From the NCBI GenBank assembly GCA_963682025.1, contig OY821517.1, positions 227,749,472 through 227,813,471 of the forward strand: DNA of 64,000 nt. The letters run 5' to 3'. Made by a program: the position numbers and the translations under genes. This document shows, piece by piece, positions 40,139 through 50,713 of the stretch. Under the pieces are notes generated by a model. The model saw nothing but the letters and a program-made list of their open reading frames with translations. It was not told where the DNA came from and did not search any database. Within the stretch, counting starts at the first letter, position 1. Each line of letters starts with the position of its first letter. This DNA is from Cordilura impudica (lineage: Eukaryota > Arthropoda > Insecta > Diptera > Scathophagidae).

Positions 40139-42300
40139 TGTGACGGTGATCTGTTTTGCGCTTTACTGTAACAAAAGAATTTCTGTTACAAGCAAAATAA
40201 GAAAGCAGAAAAAAAAATATAACCTTGATCTTGAAATTAAGTATGTACCGTAAACAACACCTTATATGGTAACATATTAATGGAAAATTTTTTGTTCTAT
40301 TTTTGCAAACTGATTAATGGAGCGATTTGTTTGTCTCTTCGTTGTTTATATGTATTCATGATTGTTCATGTATGTATGGGTCAACTACAGCTTGCAATCC
40401 TTCTCGTTCTCCCACTTGGTTTTCAGCTATTGGTATTAGCTTGCCCCTTCATTCACTTAATAATCTCACTTACTCTCTCTCCTTTTAATATGAGTTGGTA
40501 TTTTTTTTCTTACGAAAAGAGTGAGATTATGAACGAGTGTATGTATATCTATGTGTATTAGGGATAAAGAGATAAAAAGTTACATAATGACATACATAGG
40601 CTATTCTATGAGTGGGTGAGCGTAGGTAATAAAAAAAACAGGTTTATTTTTTTTTTGGTTGTGCTGGTGAGAAAAAAAAAAGAAAGAATATAATTGGTGT
40701 TATGAAGATGACGCCAGAATTTAAAATTCATTAAAGTTGGGGAGTTTGAATCGAACGCTCGATACATCTGCACGTCCGTTTGGTGATACGTTATTGTTGT
40801 AAAGTCGTGTTGGTTTTTTTTAAAAATTATTGTTATTATTCACCCATAAAAGAATAACATAATAATGCGTGTTAAATGCGGTTAATGTTTCACTATTTTT
40901 GTGTAAAAATACAATTAATAAAATTATAATAAGCTATGCGTCGAAAAAAAAACTGTAACAAGTAAAATAAAGACTTAACACTAAGCAACAAATCTTAAAA
41001 AAATAGCAACAAAATTTATGAACAACTAAAGCTGAAACAAAAAAAAAAAAATATTAAAGAAATTAAAACACTTGGAGAAATCTCAAAACTAATATAAACA
41101 TGTAAAAGGGGAATATATTTAATTTGAAATGCTGAACGACAAGAGCAAGAAGGTGAAATGGAATGACAGTAGCTGACCCTAAGATTAAGTTAAGTTTAAT
41201 AAGTTGGTATGTAGAAGTGATATAAGAGACCCATGAAAATTGTTAATTATTTAAGAGAATATTAACACTGTATTTATTTGACCCCTTTTAGATTAAAGCT
41301 AAATTTAAATTAAAAATAAAAAAAAAGGTTTATAAATTTGAACTAAAAACTAGAATTTTCTAAAGGAATAATTTGTCTTTATATAAGAATATGGTTTAAA
41401 CTAAAAATTTTTCTTATTTAAATTAAATTTCAAAATTTAAATTCAAAACTAAATTAAAATCACCAAAATAATAATTTTTATATATTTAAAATTACTGTAA
41501 AATTTAAAATTAACCTAAACTTAAAATTATACTAAATTTAAGAATATTTACAAAAGGGTACCATATTTAAAAAAAAATAAAAAATTTTTGGTTGTTAAAG
41601 TTAAAATTAAAACTAAATTTAAAATATTAGTATTATTACTCTATAGTGCTAACATTAAATTTTGCTAAAATTCAAATTTTGTTAACACTAAAAATTTCAT
41701 AAATTAAAATAATTTTCTTAATATTTTCTTAAGCTAAATTTAAAAATTTTCCTAAAAGTAAAATTTCCCTAAAATCGAATTTTGCTAAACTTAAAATATT
41801 GCTAATGATTAAAATTTGGCAAAAAAAAAAAATAATATGTTGTTAAAATTAAAAATTTTTCTAAAAAGTAAAATTTTGCGAAAATATAAAAAAAAAAATA
41901 AAATAAAATTTGCTAAATATAATTTAAATTTTTAACACCTTAAAAATGAAGGTTAAATAAATTTTTGTTAAACCCAAAGTAGAAAACCAAACCAAACCAA
42001 ACTCTTTTCATTGCAGTGGGTTACCTCCAATTGAGATGGAGTCGAGGTAACATGGTAGGGAGGGCAAAAGGGGCAGAACACCTCGTCCCCAATCCCAAGG
42101 TAAGTATGGCCATCCATCCATTTAGCATCCGTTTAAATTGAGTTTTTTTTTAAATCGCACGTGAAAATCTGTAGTGCGGTTTCCCTGGGCCTGAGCAAGA
42201 CCCCACCCATCCGGCGAGCTAGGCCCCTACGCCAGCACGTGCGACCAGCAAAGGCTCAGGGAAACGGAAGCGGATCTTCCACCAACGCCGCACCATTACA
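40139..42300 (+). repeat. 5' LTR of the RING-gag element
   Basis: 2162 bp, mostly extremely A/T-rich with repeated 'ctaaatttaaaattt' phrases. The last 300 bp are more GC-rich and hold two inverted repeats: GTTACCTC...GAGGTAAC (42024-42052), and GTTTCCCTGGGCCTGAGC (42179-42196) with GCTCAGGGAAAC (42254-42265). A 93-codon hydrophobic frame (40280-40561) recurs in the other LTR only because LTRs are duplicated. Confidence 0.93.
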
Positions 42301-42304
42301 GAAA

Positions 42305-42324
42305 TGGCGCCCAACGTGGGGCTC
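42305..42324 (+). promoter_or_regulatory. Primer binding site, tRNA-Lys(CUU) type
   Basis: TGGCGCCCAACGTGGGGCTC begins four bases after the LTR. It is complementary to the 3' end of insect tRNA-Lys(CUU), whose acceptor and T arm I know as ...GAGCCCCACGTTGGGCGCCA. The match is essentially full length. Confidence 0.88.
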
Positions 42325-43714
42325 GAAACAATAGACGGGATTTTTGTTTTCTTCTTTTTAATTCATAATTTTTCTAAAAAGGAACTTAATAATTTATTTC
42401 AATTTTTTAACATCTGTGCACCGGGAAAGCACATTGTTCCTTAATCCTAATCTTTTGTATCCGTGTTCGTGAAGTCATACTTGCTGATATTTCTGGAATT
42501 TTAATTAAATATGGGTATATCCCTATTTACATTAACCGAAATGGAAACTTGTTTGACATTTGAGTTCACATTTCAACAATTTTTTTTTAATTTGATTTTT
42601 GTGGTATCCGTTTGCTTTGGTCATTAAAGGTCGTTTTTGGAATACAAGAACTTCGTTCTAGACGAACCGGTTACTTGTCCAAAATGATTTTTATAGTACC
42701 GAAATAGCTGCAAACAATCGAAAAGAAACTTAGAATCACAAGTATAAAATTTTAAAATTTTTTAATTTTTGATGGATGGTCATACTTACTTACGGATTTT
42801 TTTTAAATGATTGGTTTGGTTTTGGATAACTACATTGGGTTGACAATTTATTGAAATTTTTTTGAAAATATATTGAAAAGTATATTGAAAATTTTGTTTG
42901 AAATTTTTTTTGAAATCTTTTTAAAATTTTTATAGTGAAAATTATATTTTGAAAACTATAGTGAAAAGCTATATTGAAAATTAAAATATTGAAAATTTAT
43001 ATTGAAATACTATATTGAAATATATTAAATTTATATTGAAAATTATATATTAAAAATTTACTAACAATTTATTGAATTATAACTCTATTGAAAAAGTATA
43101 TTGAAATTTTTAGAATTTTTGACATTAAGAATGGTATTCTGAACTTTAATTTTGAAATTTTTTTTAATAAATTTAAGAGAACTTAAATTGAAACTTTTGA
43201 TAATTTTTAAAAATTTAAGTCTGCTTTGAACTTAATTGAAAATTTAATTCTTGAATAATTTTGCGTGGGTTCGATTAAAACTCAAACTTTTGATCAATTT
43301 TAACTAACGTTTGTAATCTTTGAACTCAAATTTTTCGTAAATTTAAATTAACGTAAATTATAAAATTTTTTTGGAATTCATAAAATTCACATTTGTGGGC
43401 CGTACCACCTTTGTTCACTTAGAACTAAAATTGTAATCAATTTGAACGCGTGTCATTGCTTAAATATTTCCCATTAACTTCTTTTGAACTTTACCAAGCT
43501 CAGCCAAACTCAACCTTATAAACGCTCATTTTTTACAGCCTATATTTGTTCTATGGGAACAACATTGAATTTCATTTATATTATTTAAATTGTGTAACAT
43601 CTCATTATCTTTGCAATTATTATCTTTAGTCCAACTCTCATTCGTTCATACCTTTCATTCGTTATATTGTCCGAAAATATATTCGTTTAAAATTTTTATA
43701 TTTAGTCCGACATC
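42325..43714 (+). other. Long untranslated leader of the RING-gag element
   Basis: About 1.4 kb without a gene between primer site and gag. The middle (42840-43110) is built of many 'tattgaaaa' phrases, a degenerate tandem repeat. No upstream coding frame is convincing. The region would hold packaging signals and possibly an internal ribosome entry element, but nothing visible proves that. Confidence 0.6.
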
Positions 43715-45223
43715 ATGGCGGTACGACATAGTCCAGGAAGTTTAGCTTCGGCTTTGGCCGAGAACGTTTGTTTAATTTGCCAGGAAATTTACGATAATAC
43801 CAGTAATTTAGTTTCTACCAGGTGTAGACACATCTTTCACCAAGAGTGCATGTTTAATTTTCTAAACGTTTCAACTTGTTGTCCGCAATGCAATAAAACT
43901 GTCACTAAAAATAGTTTATTAAAATATTCCGTCCGAGTTAATAATGAAAGTTTACCAGTTAATACTGGAACGATTCCGAAATCCGCAGAAAGAATTTTAT
44001 CCAGCAGAAAGGAAAGAAATGCAGAGTTCAATGCTAACCGAAATATTTCCCCAGGTCAGACTAGTGGTGAAGGAAGAGATAGTTTAGAGGACCGCATTAG
44101 ATCCAAAATAGAAAATAGTTTCCAAGGCGAAATAAATAAGCTTCACGCCGTAGTGGAAAGATTGTCCCAGCAATTCTCAAGTGTAAACCTTAGTGCAAAT
44201 AGAGAGCCTGAATGGCCCAGAGAGATCTTTCCGAATGCGTCCGTCCCTCGAAATTTTTCAGCACCGTCTTTTCATCAGGTTGCCCATGAACCTACTTTTG
44301 TCCCTCCGCGTAATATTAGGCCTCCTTCAACTCACCCGTCTGTACCAGCAAGTCGTGAGAGAGCTTCTTTATCGTCTGTTGCTCTTAATAATAGCGGCAA
44401 AATTGCAAGTCTGATAAATAGTTGGAACTTAACGTTCACTGGAAACACCACCGGGTTACCAGTAGAAAAATTTATTTACATGGTAAACTCATTAACCCAT
44501 GATAGTTTAGCAGGAGATTTTAGATTATTAGGCGACCATTGTCACATTTTGTTTACGTCCAAAGCTAAAGAATGGTATTGGCGATATCGCAGCACCGTCG
44601 ATAGAATCGAATGGGAAGATTTGTGCAGAGCCCTTAAAGCGCATTTTAGCGATCATTTATCTGATTTAGATATCAGAGAAATGATTAGAGACCGAAAGCA
44701 AAATGCTAACGAAAGCTTTGACGATTTTCACCACGCCATTCTGCAGCTTTGCGATCGTCTACGATATCCCCTGGGCGAGCCTGAATTGACTGAAATTTTG
44801 AGAAGAAATTTAAGACCTCATTTGAGGAGAGAATTGTTCTACCTCCAAATTGACAATGTCTCTCATTTACGTCATTTAGTTTTGCGACGAGAGGCACTGA
44901 GTTTTGAATTTGACAGAGCCCCGAAGAACTTTCGAAGACAGGTCAATGAAATTGACATTGAGGATGAATTTTTCGATGAAGACCCACCTGAAGAAGTTTG
45001 CGAGGTTCGAAAACCAAAAGAAGACCCTGCTAAACGTAAAATTAATATCTGCTGGAACTGTAGAAAAGAAGGCCACAGATATACGGACTGTCTCGAAGAC
45101 AGAACCATATTTCGTTATGGATGTGGTACCGTAGGTGTCTACAGACCCCAATGCGAAACGTGTCAGGGAAACTTCCAGGCGAGCGCCAGCAACAACACCA
45201 GCTTCCGCTCGAGAACCAAATAA
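43715..45223 (+). CDS. gag: Gag with N-terminal RING-H2 finger and C-terminal zinc knuckle
   Basis: 502 codons. Residues 19-59 carry all eight ligands of a RING-H2 finger: C19-x2-C22-x14-C37-x1-H39-x2-H42-x2-C45-x10-C56-x2-C59. A Ser/Pro-rich linker and a short heptad-like stretch (IENSFQGEINKLHAVVERL, about 130-148) follow. Capsid signature: ILFTSKAKEWYWRYRSTV, F.DHLSDLDIREMIRDRKQ and LRRNLRPHLRRELF. A retroviral knuckle, CWNCRKEGHRYTDC, lies near 446-459. The frame is intact. The last 50 codons contain the frameshift signal to pol. RING-H2 domains usually act as ubiquitin ligases; that Gag has this activity is inference. Confidence 0.9.
   Translation: MAVRHSPGSLASALAENVCLICQEIYDNTSNLVSTRCRHIFHQECMFNFLNVSTCCPQCNKTVTKNSLLKYSVRVNNESLPVNTGTIPKSAERILSSRKERNAEFNANRNISPGQTSGEGRDSLEDRIRSKIENSFQGEINKLHAVVERLSQQFSSVNLSANREPEWPREIFPNASVPRNFSAPSFHQVAHEPTFVPPRNIRPPSTHPSVPASRERASLSSVALNNSGKIASLINSWNLTFTGNTTGLPVEKFIYMVNSLTHDSLAGDFRLLGDHCHILFTSKAKEWYWRYRSTVDRIEWEDLCRALKAHFSDHLSDLDIREMIRDRKQNANESFDDFHHAILQLCDRLRYPLGEPELTEILRRNLRPHLRRELFYLQIDNVSHLRHLVLRREALSFEFDRAPKNFRRQVNEIDIEDEFFDEDPPEEVCEVRKPKEDPAKRKINICWNCRKEGHRYTDCLEDRTIFRYGCGTVGVYRPQCETCQGNFQASASNNTSFRSRTK
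45166..45211 (+). promoter_or_regulatory. -1 ribosomal frameshift signal, gag to pol
   Basis: The slippery heptamer G GGA AAC (45166-45172) is in the correct gag register (X is the third codon base). After a 7-nt spacer a 6-bp stem can form between CGAGCG (45180-45185) and CGCTCG (45206-45211) with a 20-nt loop. The pol frame is -1 relative to gag and open across this site, overlapping gag by about 50 codons' worth of usable sequence. GGGAAAC is a known natural slippery sequence in retroviruses. Confidence 0.75.
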
Positions 45224-46224
45224 ATACGTCTTTAGGCGAAAAACAATTTGAAAATGATGACAACCCCACAGAAATTTTAAAGACCGGCTCTGACGGTAGC
45301 ACACAAACCGATTCCACCAATTTTACCAATTTTACAATTTTGAAAAATGACAAGGAAAAGTCTAAACCAATTTTATTTCCCATCAAGCCATATCATGAGA
45401 GAGTTAGATTATACGAGTTAGCTAGAAAACGAATTTTCTGCGAATCGATTAACACCCCAGCGAAATTTAACACGCAAATTCCTAAAGTAAAAAGAAATAC
45501 TCTACGAATTAGAATTTTTTATAAAATGTTAAAATTAAACAAGTTTAAAGTCCGAAGTTGCATTGAAGCTATTGAGAAGTCAAAATCTGACATAAGACCC
45601 TATATCCAAATTGATATCTTTGGAATGAAATTATTAGGCCTTTTAGATTCAGGCGCCTCTTTATCTTGCATAAGTGGTTCCGCTGCAAAAACTTTTCTTG
45701 GTAAAAATTTACCTTTTAAAAAATTTTCTAATTTCGTAGAAGCAGCTGGCGGTCAGCAATATAAAATTTTAGGTTTCGTAGAAACAAATGTCACCTACCG
45801 AAATATTACCAAATTAGTACGTTTTTATATAATACCAGATTTAACCCATGAGGTATACTTAGGAATAGATTTTTGGCATTCGTTCGGACTTATGTCTATG
45901 ATTTTTGGGAACAGCCCATTAAAAATTGAAGAGCTTAATCAAGTTTGCGAAGAGAATATTCTAACCAACAAACAGCGAAATAGATTAGATCAAATCATAA
46001 AGATTTTTCCAGATTTTGACAAAGAAGGTTTAGGTAAGACCACCATGTTAGAGCATTCGATTGAAATAGAGCCAGGAGTCAAACCCATCAAGCAAAGGTA
46101 CTTTTCTGTCTCTCCCGCAGTAGAAAAGAAAATTCATGACGAAGTTGATCGCATGTTGGCGCTCGGAGTGATAGAAAAAGCCCCTCCTACTTGTTCTTGG
46201 AGTAGTCCTGTAGCTTGCGTCTAG
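45173..46224 (+). pseudogene. pol: Pol part 1: linker, protease, start of RT (RING-gag element)
   Basis: Entered by frameshift. The protease active site is LLDSGASLSCIS near 45645, with VYLGIDFW near 45855. The RT beginning follows: IEIEPGVKPIKQRYF, DRMLALGVIEKAPPTCSW and SPVACV, then an in-frame TAG at 46222-46224. The upstream open part (45121-45165) in this register is not expected to be translated. Confidence 0.75.
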
Positions 46225-47670
46225 AGAGAAGGAAAATTCAGACTATGTCTGGACTCTCGAAAATTAAATAGTGTAACTATTCGCGACGCTTACCCTCAAC
46301 CTAAAATCAACGGAATTTTATCAAGATTACCTAAAGCTGAATTTATTTCATCTTTAGATTTAAAACATGCGTTTTGGCAAGTTAGTTTAGAAGAAAAATC
46401 TCGTGATATGACAGCCTTCACCATTCCTAATCGACCCTTATATCGATTTAAAGTAATGCCTTTTGGTTTAACCAATGCACCCCAGACTCTTTGCTGATTA
46501 ATGGATGTTATTATTCCACCGCATCTTAAAAATCGAGTCTTCGTTTATTTAGACGATTTGCTCTTAGTAAGCGATGATTTCGAAGAACATATTTCTTTAT
46601 TGCTCGAAGTAGCACAATTAATTCGCAAAGCCGGTCTGACGTTAAATATTGCAAAATGCAAATGGTGCATGAAGGAAGTCCGATATTTAGGCTATATAAT
46701 TGGTTCTGGGTGTATAAAACCTGATCCCAGTAAAGTTTCCGCGATTAAAGGGTTAACTGAACCAAAATCAGCTAAAGAGGTTCGTCAATTTTTAGGTCTT
46801 GTAGGTTGGTACAGACGATTTCTGGAAAATTTTGCGTCGTTAACAAGCCCGTTAACTGACCTCACGAAAAAATGTAAAACTTTTGTCTGGAACCCTGAAG
46901 CGCAAAAGTCATTTGATTTGATTAAAGAAAAACTGACATCCGTTCCGTTATTAATAACACCAAATTTCGAACGACCGTTCATAATTTCTTGCGATGCATG
47001 CAAAACTGGAGTTGGTGGAGTTCTGGCTCAAGAAGATGACAATGGTGTCGAAAGGCCCATTGCATTTTTCTCGCAAAAATTAAATAGAGCCCAACAGAAC
47101 TACTCTATCACCGAACTCGAATGCCTTGCTGCAGTTTTAAGCATAGAAAAATTTAGAGAGTATGTAGAAGGTCACGAATTTTGTGTCATTACGGACCACG
47201 CTTCATTAAAATGGTTAATGCGTCAACCAGACCTAAATGGCCGGCTAGCTCGTTGGTCTATGAAACTGCAAGGTTTAAACTTTTCAATTTTACACCGTAA
47301 GGGAAGTGAACATATTGTTCCCGATGCATTATCGAGGTTACCAACCGAAAATGAAAACCCCCTAAATTTTGAAAACATTGACAGCTTAGATTCGTTAGAA
47401 CCCGAGATAGATTTATCTTCTCCACATTTTTCATCTGGACCATATGCTAAATTGATCGATGAGGTCGAAAACAATAAAAATCGTTTGCCCGATTTAAAGG
47501 TCGTAGATGGTTTCATCTACAAACGCGTAGAGTTTTCACGCGATGAATTTTCAGAGGCTCGATCATGGAAGTTGTGGGTTCCACAGGAACTTACCTCTTG
47601 CGTGATCGAACGCGCTCATAATCCACCCATGTTTGCACATGGAGGTGTGGGAAAACCCTCGAACGATTGA
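46225..47670 (+). pseudogene. pol: Pol part 2: RT and RNase H (RING-gag element)
   Basis: Same register as part 1. RT shows FRLCLDSRKLNSVTIRDAYP, ISSLDLKHAFWQVSL and VMPFGLTNAPQTL, then an in-frame TGA (46495-46497), LMDVIIPP, FVYLDDLLLVSDDF and VRYLGYIIGSG. RNase H shows FIISCDACKTGVGGVLAQ and ITDHASLKWL. The frame ends at 47668-47670 in a one-base slip within an A-run near 47652, at the start of the integrase finger. Confidence 0.8.
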
Positions 47671-48616
47671 GGCGAAATTTTTATTGGCCCAATATGGCTA
47701 CTCAGGTTAGATCCTTTGTATTAAGTTGCGACATTTGCAAACAAAGCAAAGCGCCAAATTTTATTTTAAAACCACCTATGGGTGTTCAAGCCAAATCGGC
47801 TAGACCTTTTCAAAGGTTATATTTAGATTTTATTGGACTTTATCCACGGTCAAAAGCTGGCAATGTAGCTATTTTTTTGGTATTAGACCACTTCACCAAA
47901 TATCCTCGGTAATTGAGTTTCTTGAAAAAAATGTTTTTCATATATTCGGCGTGCCTGAAGTCGTTATTACAGACAACGGTTCTCAATTTAGATCGTCACT
48001 TTTTGAAAGCTTTTTAACTAAATACGGCGTACAACATATTCTCACCGCCGTTTATTCACCCCAATCTAACAATTCTGAACGTGTCAACCGATCCATTATA
48101 GCTGGAATACGATCATATCTAGGAAAAGACCAGCGTATGTGGGATACGAATTTAAGCCAAATAGGCGTAGCCTTGAGAAGTTCGTATCATAGCTCTGTAG
48201 GCTTTTCCCCTTACTATGTTCTTTTTGGACAACAAATGTTCACTCACGGTCAATCCTATGAGGTTTCAAAAAAATTAGATATGTTAGAAGAAGGGTTAGA
48301 TGTGGTGGAAAATACGGTCAAATTACATTTTATTAGGCAGAAGGTTCGCGAAAATTTAGAAACAGCTTACGAAGTGAACCAAAGAACCTATGACTTGAGA
48401 ACTAGAACGATAAATTTTTCAGAAGGTGAAGTTGTTTACCGACGAAATTTTTCGCAGAGCAATAAAGCTGCTGCATATAATTCTAAACTTGCCCCTAAAT
48501 TTTTGAAGGCCAAAATTTTAAAGAAAATTGGTTATTGTAATTATAAATTGGTGGATTTAGCCGGAAAAGACCTTGGCATGTATCACGCGAAAGATTTGCA
48601 AAAAGCCAATGCGTAA
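47667..48616 (+). pseudogene. pol: Pol part 3: integrase (RING-gag element)
   Basis: Two frames. In 47667-47912: RRNFYWPNMATQVRSF, CDICKQSK and LYLDFIGLYPRSKAG (first catalytic D). A second break near 47911 seems to have lost a short stretch, after which 47951-48616 has VVITDNGSQFRS (D), NNSERVNRS (E) and a C-terminal domain, KLAPKFLKAKILKKIGYC. It ends about 60 bp before the 3' LTR; there is no env. Confidence 0.75.
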
Positions 48617-48677
48617 ATACCCTACATATCCGTTTTCAGTTGATTTTTCCTTTCATGGAAATCAAAACCATCTGTTT

Positions 48678-50713
48678 TGTGACGGTGATCTATTTTGCGC
48701 TTTACTGTAACAAAAGAATTTCTGTTACAAGCAAAATAAGAAAGCAGAAAAAAAAATATAACCTTGATCTTGAAATTATTTTCAAGTTCAAGTATGTACG
48801 GTAAACAACACCTTATATGGTAACATATTAATGGAAAATTTTTTGTTCTATTTTTGCAAACTGATTAATGGAGCGATTTGTTTGTCTCTTCCTTGTTTAT
48901 ATGAATTCATGATTGTTCATGTATGTATGGGTCAACTACAGCTTGCAATCCTTCTCGTTCTCCCACTTGGTTTTCAGCTATTGGTATTAGCTTGCCCCTT
49001 CATTCACTCAATAATCTCACTTACTCTCTCTCCTTTTAATATGAGTTGGTATTTTTTTTTCTTACGAAAAGAGTGAGATTATGAACGAGTGTATGTATAT
49101 CTATGTGTATTAGGGATAAAGAGATAAAAAGTTACATAATGACATACATATGCTATTCTATGAGTGGGTGAGCGTAGGTAATAAAAAAAAAAACAGGTTT
49201 ATTTTTTTTTGGTTGTGCTGGTGAGAAAAAAAAAAAGAAAGAATATAATTGGTGTTATGAAGATGACGCCAGAATTTAAAATTCATTAAAGTTGGGGAGT
49301 TTGAATCGAACGCTCGATACATCTGCACGTCCGTTTGGTGATACGTTATTGTTGTAAAGTCGTGTGGTTTTTTTAAAAAATTATTGTTATTATTCACCCA
49401 TAAAAGAATAACATAATAATGCGTGTTAAATGCGGTTAATGTTTCACTATTTTTGTGTAAAAATACAATTAATAAAATTATAATAAGCTATGCGTCGAAA
49501 AAAAAACTGTAACAAGTAAAATAAAAATAGCAACAAAATTTATGAACAACTAAAGCTGAAACAAAAAAAAAAAAAATATTAAAGAAATTAAAACACTTGG
49601 AGAAATCTCAAAACTAATATAAACATGTAAAAGGGGAATATATTTAATTTGAAATGCTGAACGACAAGAGCAAGGTGAAATGGAATGACAGTAGCTGACC
49701 CTAAGATTAAGTTAAGTTTAATAAGTTGGTATGTAGAAGTGGTTTATAAATTTGAACTAAAAAGTAGAATTTTCTAAAGGAATAATTTGTCTATATATAA
49801 GAATATGGTTAAAACTAAAAATTTTTCTTATTTAAATTAAATTTCATAATTTAAATTCAAAACTAAATTAAAATCACCAAAATAAAAATTTTTATATATT
49901 TAAAATTACTGTAAAATTTAAAATTAACCTAAACTTAAAATTATTCTAAATTTAAGAATATTTACAAAAGGGTACCATATTTAAAAAAAAAAAAAAATTT
50001 TTTTGTTTGTTAAAGTTAAAATTAAAACTAAATTTAAAATATTAGTATTATTACTCTATAGTGCTAACATTAAATTTTGCTAAAATTCAAATTTTGTTAA
50101 CACTAAAAATTTCATAAATTAAAATAATTTTCTTAATATTTTCTTAAGCTAAATTTAAAAATTTTCCTAAAAGTAAAATTTCCCTAAAATCGAATTTTGC
50201 TAAACTTAAAATATTGCTAATGATTAAAATTTGGCAAAAAAAAAATAATATGTTGTTAAAATTAAAAATTTTTCTAAAAAGTAAAATTTTGCGAAAATAT
50301 AAAAAAAAAAATAAAATAAAATTTGTTAAATATAATTTAAATTTTTAACATCTTAAAAATGAAGGTTAAATAAATTTTTGTTAAACCCAAAGTAGAAAAC
50401 CAAACCAAACCAAACTCTTTTCATTGCAGTGGGTTACCTCCAATTGAGATGGAGTCGATGTAACATGGTAAGGAGGGCAAAAGGGGCAGAACACCTCGTC
50501 CCCAATCCCAAGGTAAGTATGGCCATCCATCCATTTAGCATCCGTTTAAATTGAGTTTTTATTTAAATCGCACGTGAAAATCTGTAGTGCGGTTTCCCTG
50601 GGCCTGAGCAAGACCCCACCCATCCGGCGAGCTAGGCCCCTACGCCAGCACGTGCGACCAGCAAAGGCTCAGGGAAACGGAAGCGGATCTTCCACCAACG
50701 CCGCACCATTACA
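48678..50713 (+). repeat. 3' LTR of the RING-gag element
   Basis: 2036 bp. Compared with the 5' copy it lacks about 115 bp after 'ggtatgtagaagtg' (49735; 41220-41330 in the 5' LTR) and a shorter block near 49520, and it carries scattered substitutions. One substitution is in the GAGGTAAC arm of the first hairpin. It ends CCATTACA, followed by the CCAG duplication. Confidence 0.92.

Larger units (their letters stand above)
40139..50713 (+). mobile_element. Gypsy-like LTR retrotransposon with RING-finger Gag
   Basis: 10.6-kb plus-strand element inserted in a mini-me repeat with a 4-bp duplication CCAG (40135-40138, 50714-50717). LTRs TGTGACGG...CCATTACA are 2162 and 2036 bp. A tRNA-Lys primer site is at 42305. 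A long leader precedes gag (RING-H2, capsid, zinc knuckle). Pol is in the -1 frame and interrupted by two stops and at least two frameshifts, so this copy is inactive. LTRs differ by indels and scattered substitutions; it is older than the 9.9-kb element. Confidence 0.92.

Noticed and set aside
40280..40561. Hydrophobic 93-codon ORF in the 5' LTR, similar at 48831-49076
   Set aside because: LTR-encoded by position and upstream of any gag signal. Its hydrophobicity follows from T-rich DNA, and the two copies end differently through an indel.
40740..40795. tRNA-like B box in the LTR of the RING-gag element (reverse of 'tttgaatcgaacgctcg')
   Set aside because: Only the B box is convincing; the A box is poor and there is no SINE tail. 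Also present in the 3' LTR by duplication.
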